64,000 bases of DNA from Lepisosteus oculatus (GCF_040954835.1 NC_090698.1:67091284-67155283); one strand, 5' to 3'. Counted from the first letter of the stretch, positions 44,893 through 61,700 are shown. The notes: generated by a model not told the origin, from the letters alone. Translations and numbers: made by a program.

Positions 44893-47800
44893 TCAGTCAC
44901 TGTCATACTCTTCTATCACCAACTCCTCCTCCTTCTCAAGGGGGTCTTGTGCAGTGATGGGCTCGGGCTGGCTGCCCATCAGGTCACTCCAGCCCGGGCT
45001 GAGAGCCGGGCCGTCCTCAGGAGGTTCACAGGCAGAGGAGGAAGCAGCTGTAGGCTCCTCTTCCTCACTGTCCAGGTCAAGGGTCCCTGGGTCTTTATCA
45101 GTCAGAGCTTCGAGTCTTAACCTGCACGACCCCACACAAGCACAACAGTGACAAAGTGCACCCGCTTCACTGAACAACACAGGAACTCGGCAAACTATAT
45201 TCTACCAATGTAATCTGTACAGCTCTGAGTACTGCAGACAGAACCAGCAAAAAAGAGAAACTATGTTATACCCAAGGTTTCAATGCTGCAAATCTTGTTA
45301 AGCACTTATACCTTGTGTATAATGAAAATCTTCTTCTTTTCAATAATTTGTAGACTGCAGTTGGAAAAAAAAACGTATAACTTGTAAACTTGTAAGCTTA
45401 GTAATGACTCAACAACGAACCCCTTTCATAAAGCATTACATATACAACATGAATAATGAGAGACATGTTGGCTAGGACAGCCGGAATGTCTGTATCATCC
45501 CTGTGTGCCTGTGCGTTCAGGGATGGTCTGGACCGTCCAGGGTGTAGTGTCTCCTTGCACCCCAGGTTTGTCGGCTGGGCTACAGGTTTCTGTCTCTCTT
45601 CCCAACAATAGGCCATGCTCTGACAGTGAGTGGGTCGGTGGTGTGTTTTATAGTACATACAAAGTAATGTACAGACCTAAAGGCATAAGCTATAGCTGAA
45701 ATCCATACAGGACAAGCTATAGTTTGTTAACACCCCTTTTGACAAGCATCACACTTCAATCATCTATTGAAAAGCACAATGGGATCAGTAATAACCAAGG
45801 AATCAGGACCTCAGGATAACTCAGTATGATACAAGTATAATTATCCTACAGCACATAGTCCCTTTTCACCACACTGGGGCATTACTAGTGGGAAACATTG
45901 GTCCAGTAGGAAACAAGCCACCTACTGGTCCATCAATACCACTTGTAGAAGCCATGTGACTTTACACAAAAGTACACAAAACTTCAAAGAGGTACCATAT
46001 TATCCTTCCAGAGCTACAGTACCTGTTAGCTTAGGACCCAAAGAGTAGTCATCCCTTTTCCCATTGCATCTTTTCAAATAAAACAGCTATTGTGGTTACT
46101 TCATAGCCAATACAAATGCTGCACATACCTTCCAGGATACTTCTTCAGAGGAAGTTTCCCCACATCCTGGATGAAGGCAATCTGAGCTGTTCAAAGAGGA
46201 AGAACACCATTTGTGTCCCTGTTAGCACTGGCGGTCGTACCAATAAAAGAGGGAACCAGGTTTGAACTCTTTCCAGCAGGTGTCAGGAAAGAGCTATTAT
46301 GCTTCCGCCCGTGTTACTGTGAGCCAGGGGCCAGCAGAAGCACAAAGTGTAATGACAGGGGACAGGCAGCTGAAACAGCAATCTGCCAATGTGACATTTG
46401 ATCGAATCCAAAGATTTACACCCGATGAATACCTTGGCTCAACGTTTCTGCCAAGGAGGCCCAGTTATTATGTATTTAGTTTGGGCTTCGACTGCAGGAT
46501 AGGCATCAAGGCTGCAGCAGCACACTCTAAGAATTCGTAAGTTCATTTTCCCACAGCATTCTCTTCTGTGGAATACCTGCCGTAAAGCCTTGAGCACCAA
46601 AGTATTTTCATTGATGCATCAGTTTTGAAATATTAGAAAGTATTTTCATATATGCAAATATCCTATGTTATTTCTTTATGAATATACCATTCAAGCCTTT
46701 ATAACGTACTTGAAAGCCGACAAGATATTTTTTAAATATTCAGAATATGTACAGCAAGAGCACAATCAGGCTGTCCTGAAAAAGAAACCTTTGTTTCTGA
46801 TTATTTTGTGCATTTATTTCTTGCTTTACATTTTATTCTGCATATTAGTATTTGAAGGCATTCTAGCAAGAGTTGCTCCCTGACACACCTTATGTGTGCA
46901 CAATCTCTCCCAGCTGGTGTCAGAATATGTAGTTCATTCATTCCAACTGGTAACTATTACGATTTTCTCATGCCAGCACTATGCAAATTTTAAAATGTTG
47001 TTACATCTCTGACTCGGAGATGCAGCCGATAATGACCTTATTTCCATGCGATTTTCATGGGGTACTGCTTTTTTCCCTCAGAAATAGATGCCGAACTGGG
47101 TGTAGAGTAAGCGCAACCAAAAATCATCAAAACTTTGTTATACAGCAAAACACGAGTTGCAAAAAATACAAGAAGGAAACAATATACTGTACATGTAATC
47201 CAACACCACACAGTTAGCTTTTTTTTTTTAATTCACCAGAAATGCTTCTCAAAGCCTGGTGTATACCTATTTTTTCACCCTGTTGTGAAGCTCACTGTAA
47301 CGAAAAGCACACTAACAGTCATACCTTGGTTTCGCATAGGATTGGTCAGCTGAGCAAGATAAGGCAGGAGCTCGGTCTGAAGGCTCACTGGGGTCAGGCA
47401 GAAACTCACAAAGAGGGCCTGAGCTGCCTGGCAGTTCTCACGGTACTGAAATACAAGAAGGGACACCTAATAACTCCTGATGAAGCCTTTTGCACAAGAT
47501 GAACTAAACAAAAAGCAAGCGTACATATATTGAAAATACATACAGTGCCGTGAAAAAGTATTTGCTTCCTGTCTGATTGTCTGCATATCTGCACAATTTT
47601 CACAGTGATTTTGGTCAGATCTTTTTGTGAGTTGTAGTAGTATATAGGAGAGAGTCTGAGAGAACAATATGACACCACATTTTGGCACTTCTTTCATTTA
47701 GTGTGCAAGGTAATCAAGCACGCAATCTTCAGGTGTGAAAGAGCTATTGCACCTCCTACTGAACTCAACCCAGGTAAATGGATAATTAGGGTCAGCTGTT

Positions 47801-50800
47801 TGAATACTTTGGTTAACAATCAAGCCTGATTTAGGCCAGCCCTGTCCAATATAAATCTGACTTAGTTTGGCCCCTGCCATCAGAATTAAATTGTCAGCAC
47901 ACAGGTTCTCGAGGCACATCATAAAGACATTTCTGAAAACCAAACGTTGTTGATGTCCATCTGCATGCGAGTCTGCTTACTGTATCTTCAATACATTTTT
48001 GTTCCATTTTTAATTCTACATTTAACTACCCTCATGGTATATAGCATTTTGCAACATTTAGCAAACCTCTCACTCGCTGGCAGTGCGGTGCAGGGGACAG
48101 ACTATGTACCGTACCTTTTTACTGATGAGCAGCCAGTGTGGCTTGTGCAGTGGCTTGAAGCCCACTCCTGTCTGAGAGCTGGCGAAAGCTCTGGATCTGT
48201 TCGAGTGGATCATCCCCCTGGTGGCCACGGAAGAGCCATACTCCCTCATTGTGGACTGAGACTAGAAACCAAACGGCGTGGAGATGGTTAGCTCACCAAC
48301 ACGCTCTCTTCTTACAGCACTTTGATCTTTAGCATTAGTTGTTTGAAACATCAATTTTTAATTAATATATCATGCTATGATGAACAAAGCAACTGTGTCT
48401 AATTTTTAAAATATTTTCCAACTAAAAATGACAAGTTTGTATTTTACCCATCGCCGCCCCATGATTTGGGCTCTATTCTTAATTCAATTTCAGTCGTCTA
48501 CCCCCTGTGCTACACAGTAACCCTGGCCAATCAAAGGATGTGGTATGATCTATCTGTAGACAATATGGCCTCACGGGCACAGGCACAATGCGGGCTCCTT
48601 ACACTCCACTCTGCTGAGAGGAAGTCGGCATCTGAGAGGTATTCACTGGCTCGAGCCACGTCTTCAATCTCGGTGAAAAACTCCACGTAGTTCTGCTGCA
48701 AATACAGGTTGAAAAGCTCCCCGGACATGTGTGACTTCTCCACCACCATCTGCAGGGGGGGGAAAAAGTCTGAAGTAAAACTCAGCGATTTGTCTTCATT
48801 TCAGTCTCGCCGAGAGCCATCACAAACCCGGTCTCCCAGGAGATCTCTCCTGGGCGAGGGGAAGGAGCTGGGAATGTGTGAGGGTTATCCTGCTCCGAGC
48901 CGACAGTACCTCACTGTGTAAAACTCAGCTGTTCACTCAAGACCATCCGAGCCAAACATCAGAAACCTTACCAATGAGAGGAGGCCAGGCTGCCATCTCA
49001 CCGGCTGGTTGCTAGTATTTTAATAATCTCAGAATTCCAGCCTTGGCTTTCTTTCATAATGGACACCACAAAGCCGTCTGCAACCCCTGACTTAAAGAGT
49101 TGTTTCCAGACTCACAAAATCCTCTGCGTATTTACGACATCGAAGCACCTCATCTTTGGTCATAAATGGCCATAGCCATGGCCAATTTTATCTCAAGCTC
49201 CCAGTGTTACTGCTGACCTTGCAAAAACATGGGGATGCCTTGGGCTACTTGGACATGCCCTTCAGGACGATGCACACCTGGATTCAACCCCCACATAATC
49301 TTCTCTGTTCCAGGTTGAATTAAATTATGAAATGCATTTTTAAAATGTATTATACACTGAATAAAAGTACGACTGCCCATTTATTTTATCAATTAAAACC
49401 GACAAATCTGATTTTAAAACAACTGATGAGATGTGGAGCAGAGGAATGGGGCCACGGTCTAGAACACAATATTGTCCTGCAGGCTCCTGGCTGTCCACAC
49501 GCAGTGGCTCCTACCTCTGGATCCACGAGCAGCACGTCTCTTTGGTGTTCTGTCAGGTGGGCTGGCAGGCCGGGCACCTCGGGCTCCACGTGGGGCTCCC
49601 CTGTCAATCACACACACTGTCGCTGTTAGCACACACTCATACCACAGTGCAGGCAGACAAGCTGCTCCCAGCAAACCACTTTCCACCCTGGGATTTGGAA
49701 GGGAATCATGGCGGAAACATCATGATTTTCACTGTGTGACTCCGCGTTCCCTGAATTGATCATATTTCGCGCTTCAGCAGCAGCTGCACCAGAAACCGCA
49801 TGCAGCTACAGGACTTTTCCAGTGGAGTGTGTTCACACATTCTTACACCTTCTCTCCCCATCAGCCATGCAGTACTCTGTGTTATGTGGACATGTATGGT
49901 TATGCCAGTGCCATCAAAAACATTTCACACTGTACAGGTTGCATCTGGAGCTGCTCAGCGAAACTCAGGCTGCAAGACTGGCGTAAGTCGTAGGTCATAC
50001 ACCGACATTTAAAAACCATTTTCTTTACTTGTAGCCTGAATTCATTAGAAATTGAATTGCCAAGCCAGGATGTTATAAAGAGGTGTTCAGTATCAAACGT
50101 TATTCAAATCCGTCTACGTGGGCAGGTCTTTACTTACGTTTACAATGCAGGATCTTCCCCAGGGCTCGGAAGAGGAAAAGGGATGCGTCTTTGCCACCGA
50201 CAGCCTGTTCCGCGTCCTGTTTTCCGGGCAGTTTGGAGGACTTCCCCTTGCTTCTCCCCTTGGAGCCACCCCTGTTTGCTAACGTTGAAGACTTGCCTTT
50301 CTTCAAAGGCCAAAGGCTGCCTTCCAGCGTGCTGTCTAGAAACAAAATTCACTCCATGCTATTTCCTTCGATATCCCATAGAATTCAGAGATCCTATTTC
50401 TACAACATTCTGAAAGAGCAAAATGTTCAAAACGTAAAGAAATGATTCCATTTTATGTGCTTTGCAATGTCTTACAAAGCATTGTTTAAGTGCTTTTTTA
50501 AAAACATTTCTTGAAAAAGTGAAACTGCAGTCTCTTCTTTTTCTACCCAGCCAATTTTGAAGAGGCTGTTGGTTATTAACCTGGCTTACTGTGGGCACAG
50601 TACTCTGACCTATTAAAGCCATTCATCAGAAGACACAATGTCTTACAGGAGAGTCAGCATCACATAGAGCAACAGTACACCTCTACTGCTGTCATCCCAG
50701 AGCAACCCAAACACACACTGGCTGATTGCAGCTCACTCACCCTTGGAGGTGTAAGCCCCATTTCGGGAGCCCTGGCTACAGGTGCCTGAAGACAGGCAAC

Positions 50801-53800
50801 AGAGGCCCAAACAGCATTACTGGTTGAGTCACATAATACAATAATAATAATAACAACCGTTATTTTATACAGCACCTTTAAAAGTGGCTTCTTAAAGTGT
50901 TTTACAAGTGCTGTAAACCCAGCCTTTCCGGAGGATGCACAATCATGTCCAGCAATAAAAAACACTGGAACTCAGCTTTCTAAATAAAAAGGAAATGTGC
51001 GCATGGGCTTGCCGACAGTGTACTCTTTATATCAAACTGAGAGTGCTAGTCATTATCAAAGTGAAAATGAAATCTGGCATTTGAACACTGCATTATGTCA
51101 TAATAAGAGCCTGACCCTCTAATTAAATATAAAATTGTTTGGTTATGAGAATGGTTTTCCCAACAGGAGAGTGGAACGGCTGCTCTCAACTCAGGGCACT
51201 CACCTGCAAGGCTGGAGAACTGCAGGCTGTTGATGGCACTCCTGATGTCCCCGGAGCTCCCTGAGCACAGCAGCTCCAGGCACGCCTTATCCGGAACTCG
51301 GATCTTCCCACCACTCTGGAATCACACAACAGCTACTGCTCCGTTCAGGAAGCACGGCCCTCCCTTTCCTCTCACTCACACCAGTGACGTACTGTTCCGA
51401 TTACGGAAATGTAACTAATGAAGCAAGTGCATGAACAAAAACCAAATGGAATCCCTAAATGCAATTTATGAGGCTGTATAGTCAGCTTACGTGTTCGCTC
51501 TTCCCAATCCAAATGAAAACAATATAACTGGAAAAATCAAGATACATTAATTAAACGCTCCTGTTCAGATCACATGCGAATAAATTCATTTCACTGAAGT
51601 AACAGCATCCCATGATGATTTTTTGTTTTCAGGGGTCTAGTTATAATTATTCCACAACTGTGGTCTGTCTGTCTGAAATTCCAAGTCTTTAAGAAGTGAG
51701 AACTTACCCTGCTTGCTTCCTGGGACACTATTCGACTCAGCACCTTCAGCAGACTGGTGGGAGCCACAGGGTTAAAACTAAAATTTCAACAAATAAAAGA
51801 AACTTCATTTCAATGGGATCACAAAGTCAGAACACACCTGTTTCTCAACACTGAGTCCTCGACGCTGCAATGTCACCTCGGCAGCATACCGCTGGAAATA
51901 AATCATATTTCATGCCATTCAAAACATAATCTGTGATTGGAAAACCCTGTGTACATATATTTTATAGCAAGCATCTAAAGAAACTTGTTTTAAGTATATA
52001 GACTTTTCGACATGGGTTTTGGCATAATTGTGATTACACTACAATCATTAAAGATCAGTTAATCGACTGACTGCACTGTAACTCGCAATGTGGGGTGATC
52101 ACACCCTGCAATTTCTCACCTGGCCAGACATTGTGGCCTCCTTGAATGGACTGTGTGAGGCCACATGTCACTACGCATCACCCTGATTGATGGGGGTGTG
52201 ACCATTTGGCCAGGCGTGTTTCGTTGCTACCGAAATCCATTTTAAGTCATCGGTGCTGATCTGACTGAATGATGCTGCATTGATCAACTCCTGGGACCTC
52301 ACTTGCTCTCCCTATCAATATCCCAGCAGGACAACTGACATCGTCATGCTGCGTAGAATACAGTGGCTTTCTTGTACGATGTGAATGGGACTGTTGTGCC
52401 TACTTGCCAGGCTTGGGCTGCACTGAATATTTTAAGAATGACCATGGCCAATGCGTGGCATCTAAGCCTCAGAGACCGGTGATCACATACACACTTGTCT
52501 AGGATCCACAAGACCACATCAGCAATTTGGTATAAAGTATAAAGTGCAAGTTTCAGATGTACAGTATGCCCTCTGTTGATCAATCCTATTGCTGACAAAT
52601 GTTCATCAGCACAATAAATCAACATATATTATCAACAATAATAATAAACGTAATTTAATATAGCACCTTTAATGCGGTTCCCCAAAGCAGTTTACAGTAA
52701 GAAAAAAAAAAGCTCACAATGAGAGGTGACAACAAAACTACAAATTGACAATAAGGGTTAGGAATATAGTAAAGAGGTAGACACAGAACCAGTTAAATAA
52801 AAGCCCTTCTAAAGAAGGTTTTGAGTCTTCATTTGAAAGTGCTCAGGGAAGGTGACTCTCCAATATCCTTGGGGATAGAATTCCAGAGCTTTGGGGCACA
52901 GCAGGAGAAGGCCTTATCACCCATAGAGTGAAGATGGGCTTGGAGGACAGACAGACATAACAAACACGTGTTATGTTTTTTCAATTAAATGTCAGTGCAC
53001 TTGGTACAAATAAGTCTGTCACTTTCATCATAATCTTTGTGCATTTGGTGTGGTTGAGAGAATGTCTTGCTTAGTATACAAAACTATGTCAAATGACAGA
53101 CTGTTTAACATCAAAGCATCAGTTTAAAGATTTGTACAATATTACAATTGAAAAAAAGCATCAGCTGTTCTACATGCAATATCATCTGCTACTAAAATAA
53201 ATGTATTTGTCACATCCATGTATAAATATGGCACACCACCGAGACCTGATTGCTCAAGAAAGGCAGCACACTCACAAAGCAGGTGTTTAATGTTGCCGTG
53301 CTGTAATTTTTACCTAATATTGCATATGTTAAGTTCATCCTGGATGTCCTTTGGAAAGAGCAGTCGTGCGTTCCCATCTCCACTCAGACTGTCTGAGATT
53401 ATGAAGATCAGAGGACACCTGCCCGTCCTGACAAACCTCCTGATCACACAAACAGACACGTCCAGTCACAACCATGTTCGCTAAAGCGAATCACTGCCTC
53501 AAAAAAGCTTCACATTACTTCAAGACAAAGGGAAAAAACAGCTGAGCCTGATAAGACAGAAATTAAGTGGAAATGTGATCCATTAACATCCTAAATCATT
53601 TATACTAACTTATAACATCACTTAAAATAAATGCACTAATACTAAAAATCTCTCTAAATCAAAACTTCTCTGTATCTGGATACAGGAGGAACTTATTTAA
53701 TTTGTAAGATTAAATTTTAAATGTATAAAACAATATAAAATGACTACAGGTCTGTACTATTAACAGCCAAAAATCATCAGCATAATATAGTGTATGCATA

Positions 53801-56800
53801 CAATGTTGTGGGGACTATAAAACTAGCTAAACAGTTCCTGTCTAGGCTTGTGTTTGAATCATATTAAGCATTTTCATCTTACCTCAAGATATCATGTAGT
53901 AGAGACGGCTGCCTATAAAACTGATTAGGCAGGTCCTGTTTAGGAGAGAGAAAAGGTCTTGCTGAAAGGAACATCTTTTTCTTCTATAACCCCTAGGTTT
54001 TAGTTGGTTTTACACTCACGTTTCAATACTTTGGAGGAAAACTCACTCAGGAGAGTGAGGATACCAACTGCCTTGTTAGTATGCTTATTTTGCACAAAGC
54101 AAACCACAGCTGGGCACAAGTTCATGCATTTTAATATACAGGGAGTTCTCAATTTACAAAGTATATGAAATGTACTGTATGCATTCCTGAAACATGTCAA
54201 GTGAAATCAATAAGTTAAAAAAGAATTCCCCACAAGAGCTTAGATACACAGGGGTGAAGCATTCTGGGTACTCTCCCAAGCAGAGGACTGAAGTCCCAGA
54301 TGAAAAGAACCACATACATTTATGTAACATGCATATAGTGGCAGCACAGTGGTGCATCGCTGCGTCACAGCGCTGGGGCCCTGGATTGAATTCACGAGCT
54401 GGGGTGCTATCTGTGTGGAGCTTGCATGTTCTGCCCATGTTCTCATGGGTTGCCTCCCACAATCCAAAGACATACTGGTAGGATAATTGGCTTCTAGGAA
54501 ACTTCGTCCTGGTGTGAGTGTATTTGGGGCTGTGTGCTCTCCTATGGACTAGTGTCTCATTCAGGGGGTACCCTGCCTGGCGTCCGCTGCTTGCCAGGAT
54601 CGTCTCCAGCTCCCCCAGGACCCTGATGTTTATACAGTTGCACAATTTTTTCGTTTTAAACTAAATGTTTGGTAATGCTTATCAATGTCATGTAAAATCT
54701 GAAGGGCAGATCATTATTGGGATTATTAGTGGTAGGTGGTGAACAGTGTGGAAAGTGCAAGAGTTCTGTTTCTAGGAATGCAACTTGATTTCACAAACAT
54801 CTTCAGTTTCTCATCTGAACACAATCCTCTTACCACCTCACTAGTAAAAAGTGGTCACAGACCACCGAAAAATAGAGTTAAGGGTCACCATTATAAACCT
54901 GCAGCATGCAAGGTACCCCTTCTTTGGGGATTATATTTTTTTTTACTTACCTCTACAAGGATAACTTTCTTTCCTGCATCTGTATCGTCTCCAACCATCT
55001 GCAGGCAGCTGTATTTGTTCGCCCTCAAGAGGAACTCCTGGAACACCGCAGACTGAGAGCTGCCGTAGAAACTATTGAAACTGGACTCTGTGAACACGAA
55101 CAAAAACAGTATAATAGAAAAACAAATACTTGCATTACAAAATATAACTGACACAATTACATGCAGACTTGCAGCTGTTCTGGAGGATGCCTGAATGTGT
55201 ATTTCTGTGTTCTCTTCTAAAGATGGCATACCACAAGCAATCTGGTAACTAGAATTCTGCAGATTGCACAGTTGGGCTGGTCCTGAAAAAGCACACCCTG
55301 AGTCTCATGTGGGCATCATGTTTGCCTTTCATTGATGTATTAATACTAGATTTCACATTACATAAAGCTGAAATAACTCATCCCTCTATCAAATTATAAA
55401 ACAGCATTAGTTGTGTTGGTTGCTTGGACGTAATGTAAGTAAAGAAAAAAAAGATGCTGGAACCAAACTGATTATTTGCACAAAAATATTAAATTGAGTG
55501 TTTGACCTTACGGCAAGCTATTTTTTTATCGTTTCTCCCTCCTTTAATATAAAACAAATAAAATAAATAGCATATTGTGTTTTCCAGCAGTTTTTAAGTA
55601 CTTTAAAGCTTCTCTGGTCACACTCACTAGGGTCAAAAGCCTGTTTGAAGTCCTCTGTTCCATAGTGAGAGCTGGTAGTGGGGTTGATCCACTCCTGAAC
55701 TTGAATGCCCTGCTCCTTTGCCAACACCTGGATGGTGGCCGTCTTCCCACAGCCTGAAGGCCCAGTCATCAGCAGTATAGAGCCACCCTGTACAGACAGA
55801 AAACAGAAATCCATAGAGTAAAAACATCTATCAACAAGAGACAGCATGATGAGTAACGTTTTTCAGAAGGAAAGAATTTCAAAACTGTTCAGGCTGGAGT
55901 CTGTTCAACTCTATTCCCTCCATGGTCCTGTATTATTATTAATGTATAGCACCTTTCATAAAACATCATTTCAATGACCTTCAAAAAATGCATGGGAACT
56001 TACAGATGAGTATTATACGCTAAAGCATGAAAATGAGTTTTAAGACAGGAATTTAAAGAGCTAAATGACTTTCAAGATCTGATACGGGCTAAAAGACCAT
56101 TCCACAGACTTGGAGTAACAGTACACAACACACAGTGTCCCAGATTTCAGAGCCTCACTATAGAAACTAGAGCATGAAACTCTTGGAACACAAAGCTTAT
56201 AAGCTCAACCCTTACTTCAGCTTCATTTTTTATATCCTGCAAATTACGTAATCTACATGTGCTCTGTAGTGCAGGTAAAATATTAGAAAGCAATGTAACA
56301 GATACTTTGCTATACCTCCTTTAAATGCTTGTGGCCAACATGTGATTTTAACCAGTTTTCAACTTCTTCAGTCTTCTTCTTGTGAACGGCAAGTTCACCC
56401 TAGAATGATAACAAAACAAGGCAAAATATCTAAACTGGCTTAGTGTGTTTTTACGCTCTCTGAAATTCCTAAAACAAGGAAAAGGTATCTGACACAGTAC
56501 TGGTAGGGTGACAAATGATTTCTCTGACAGGCAAAAACTAAGAAGAGAATACATTATACACAGACCAGAAAACTAAGAACACAATACAGCAGGAACAGCT
56601 GAGCATAACAATGAAAGGGAGCTGTGCTTCAAAAGAAATAAAAAGAACAGCTCCTTTAAGGCAGCAGACATTGAATTTCTACAAGAGGCTTTAAGACCAC
56701 AATCAGACTGGGAAAAGGTGGCAGGCTGACATCACCGTGTACTTTCCAGAGCACTGCTGACGGTCCAGGTGTGTCCAGTACCTGAGTCCGGGGCGAGTGC

Positions 56801-57274
56801 CGGTCCACCCAGGGATCATGCTGGTTCTGGCTGAGGGGGTCTCTGCCCAGCTGCTCGGGAATGGGAGCTGCTGCCCTCTTCTTTGATGTCCGTTTGCTGC
56901 TGGTGTCTCCAGCCAATGACCGGGCCCTGCTGTTCTGATTTCCAGAGTTCACTTGCTTGTTTGAGGGAACTGGAGTCACACTCGCTCCTCCAAATAGGTC
57001 ACCGAAGGATGGCTGCACCCAGCTTGTTATCTACATGAGACAGTATGAACAGATGAGCTTCACACAGCTACCCAGCAAATCTCGCAGGAAAACGTGGCAT
57101 GGGTAAAGAACAAAATATATGAAGCAAATCAATTAATATGTTCTCTTACATCATAGCTTCCATGCAGAATCAAACTTTGAAAATTTAATGATATGATGCC
57201 AGAGGTTGCTTTTAAAATGGCAGGAAACTCACCTTGGGATCAGATGCCTTTCCGCTGAGAGAAAGTTTTGACAT
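44893..57274 (-). CDS. RAD17: checkpoint clamp loader RAD17
   Basis: Nuclear AAA+ ATPase that with RFC2-5 loads the 9-1-1 clamp at damaged DNA for ATR signalling. Seventeen coding exons (minus): 57274-57233, 57030-56782, 56399-56316, 55787-55628, 55087-54951, 53935-53883, 53439-53314, 51777-51708, 51315-51204, 50785-50741, 50335-50138, 49600-49515, 48749-48603, 48255-48115, 47445-47325, 46186-46129, 45121-44893. All phases agree; 685 aa against 681 in human. Walker A GPSGCGKT, GIQVQEWINP, Walker B KKVILVED, RCPLIFIISDSLSGD, GDIRSAINSLQF, ASLFLFRALGKILHCKR and HMSGELFNLYLQQNY match human closely. The acidic tail ends EEYDSD. One SQ site remains in the tail (GSQPEP); human has two. The usual WVDKYKP motif reads WVDRHSP. 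A non-coding first exon probably ends at 58114 (donor GTACGT) and joins an acceptor at 57331. Confidence 0.97.
47545..47945 (+). mobile_element. one end of a Tc1/mariner-like or similar short DNA transposon
   Basis: TACAGTGCCGTGAAAAAGTA followed by TTTGC and the body blocks GGTGTGAAAGAGC, AATATAAATCTGACTTA and GTCAGCACACAGGTTCT are familiar from short transposons spread through fish genomes. The matching right inverted end is not seen. It lies in RAD17 intron 14. Confidence 0.5.
50828..50925 (-). repeat. dispersed repeat with ATT tail
   Basis: AATAATAATAATAAC, then TATACAGCACCTTTAAAAG and AAAGTGTTTTACAAG. The same tail is seen at 52630 and 55928. Minus orientation is inferred from the simple-repeat tail on the left. 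Confidence 0.6.
52630..52960 (-). repeat. dispersed retroposon, longest copy
   Basis: From AATAATAATAA, TATAGCACCTTTAATGCGG and AAAGCAGTTTACAG to CCAGAGCTTTGGGGC, AGGAGAAGGCC and GTGAAGATGGGCTTGG. This is a repeat type common in fish introns; it is in RAD17 intron 7 and has no coding capacity I can see. Confidence 0.65.
54335..54625 (+). repeat. tRNA-headed SINE
   Basis: GGCAGCACAGTGGTGCATCG, GCGTCACAGCGCTGGGGCC, GGGGTGCTATCTGTGTGGAG, CCAAAGACATACTGGTAGG and CCCCCAGGACCCTGATG are the standard blocks of the family. It lies in RAD17 intron 5. Confidence 0.8.
55928..56200 (-). repeat. dispersed retroposon, diverged copy
   Basis: TTATTATTAATG, TATAGCACCTTTCATAAA and the block AAAAGACCATTCCACAGACT resemble the family at 52630-52960. 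RAD17 intron 3. Confidence 0.55.
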
Positions 57275-58574
57275 TATCAGCTTTGGTAATTCCCATTCGT
57301 ACACAGAGCTCTATCACAATGCAAAAAGAACCTGGAAAAGAGTCACATTATTTAAAAAATCAAAAGGCTTTATTCGTTAATACAGATACTGTAAGATAAC
57401 ACGCGTCATAAACCAATTAGTAAACAGAAAATTATATTTTCTCGTACGTCATGACAGAGCTTTTGTTTAAATGGCAATGAATGAGCAATTAAAGAAACGG
57501 GAACTCCATTATAAACCCATGCAGAAATCAAAAGGTCCTTAAATTTAGCGTCGATGGGCTGCTTACTAATGATTAATTTCGTACATCTATCTTTGTTGCT
57601 TGTCTTTACATGTTCAAGTCTCATGTTACACAAAGAAGGTAACATCACGCATATTATAAGGTTTGCAGATTGGATATTACTTTGAAAGATTTCAGGGCTT
57701 ACAAGCAAGTTTTGAAGAAAATGCAAGTGATTTTTATTTTTTAACATAACTTAATAATGGAGAATGAATTATATTTAGGATCACTAATGAACAGAGACGC
57801 ATTTCCTGTACTGGCAACTCTAAATTACCCTTATTCAAGCTAAGCATGCATAAGACAAATAAGAAACTAACCAGTTTCGTCATGATCTCGAAACAAGTGG
57901 GCAGATAGCAGATTGTTTTTATAAAAAAATAAAGAAAAAAAAACTATTAGCTACTATCTCTTTAAGAGTATACAGTTACCTCACCGAATCACTTCAATGT
58001 TCATCATCCCTATTCAAAGACTTGAAATATTTCATCATGAAATTCAAATTTTCAGCCAAGAGGAAAATCAATTTCAACAGATGCGAAAGCTTCAGACCGT
58101 ACAAAGAACGTACCTTAGCGATATCCGGAAGAGCACTCGTTAAATTTGCATAGTTCTATTCCCCTATATTTGACTTTCTCATTTAATGTTACTATTCAAA
58201 ACAAATGAGGTGATGGGCAACTTAACGTTCATGTTTCAAAACTCTTTCCCTTTAACAGATATTGGCTAACAACAAGGTCCTCCGTGATAGGGGGCACATC
58301 GTGATGACGTCATATGACGCCCTTAGTACTGCCTTTTCCTCGATAAAAATCCGCCGCTGAGATCTAAATATACTGTATAACTGTTCTTATTATTAGTGTG
58401 AAGCTTTCCATTTCTTTCTTACTTTCTGAAGTTTATGGGGGGATGTGTACATCAATACTTTTGTAAAGATCCGGGTGACGTTGTAAGCTATAAAGTTGTT
58501 CCAACACGTTTCAAAGTCCCTCCACGCTGTGTGGCAGTCACGTGTAGAGAGACCTGCTACTGTACCTGAAAACG
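57275..58574. promoter_or_regulatory. head-to-head RAD17/AK6 promoter region
   Basis: The two start codons face away from each other with 1,300 bases between them. Visible sites: ATTGGC (inverted CCAAT) at 58261, a perfect TGACGTCA (CRE/ATF) at 58305-58312, and CACGTG at 58539-58544. The likely non-coding RAD17 exon ends at 58114, so its start is probably at 58120-58260, and AK6 transcription starts before 58575. The core between them is about 300 bases. No TATA box is evident. That the two genes share it is inference. Confidence 0.65.

Positions 58575-61700
<3,126 letters not shown>

Noticed and set aside
50741-50776. Alternative acceptors for RAD17 exon 10 (after GTAG or CCAG)
   Set aside because: They give the wrong phase for the next exon (starting AC-AGC-ACG). 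The acceptor at 50786/50787 after CTGTCTTCAG restores the frame and has the better pyrimidine tract.
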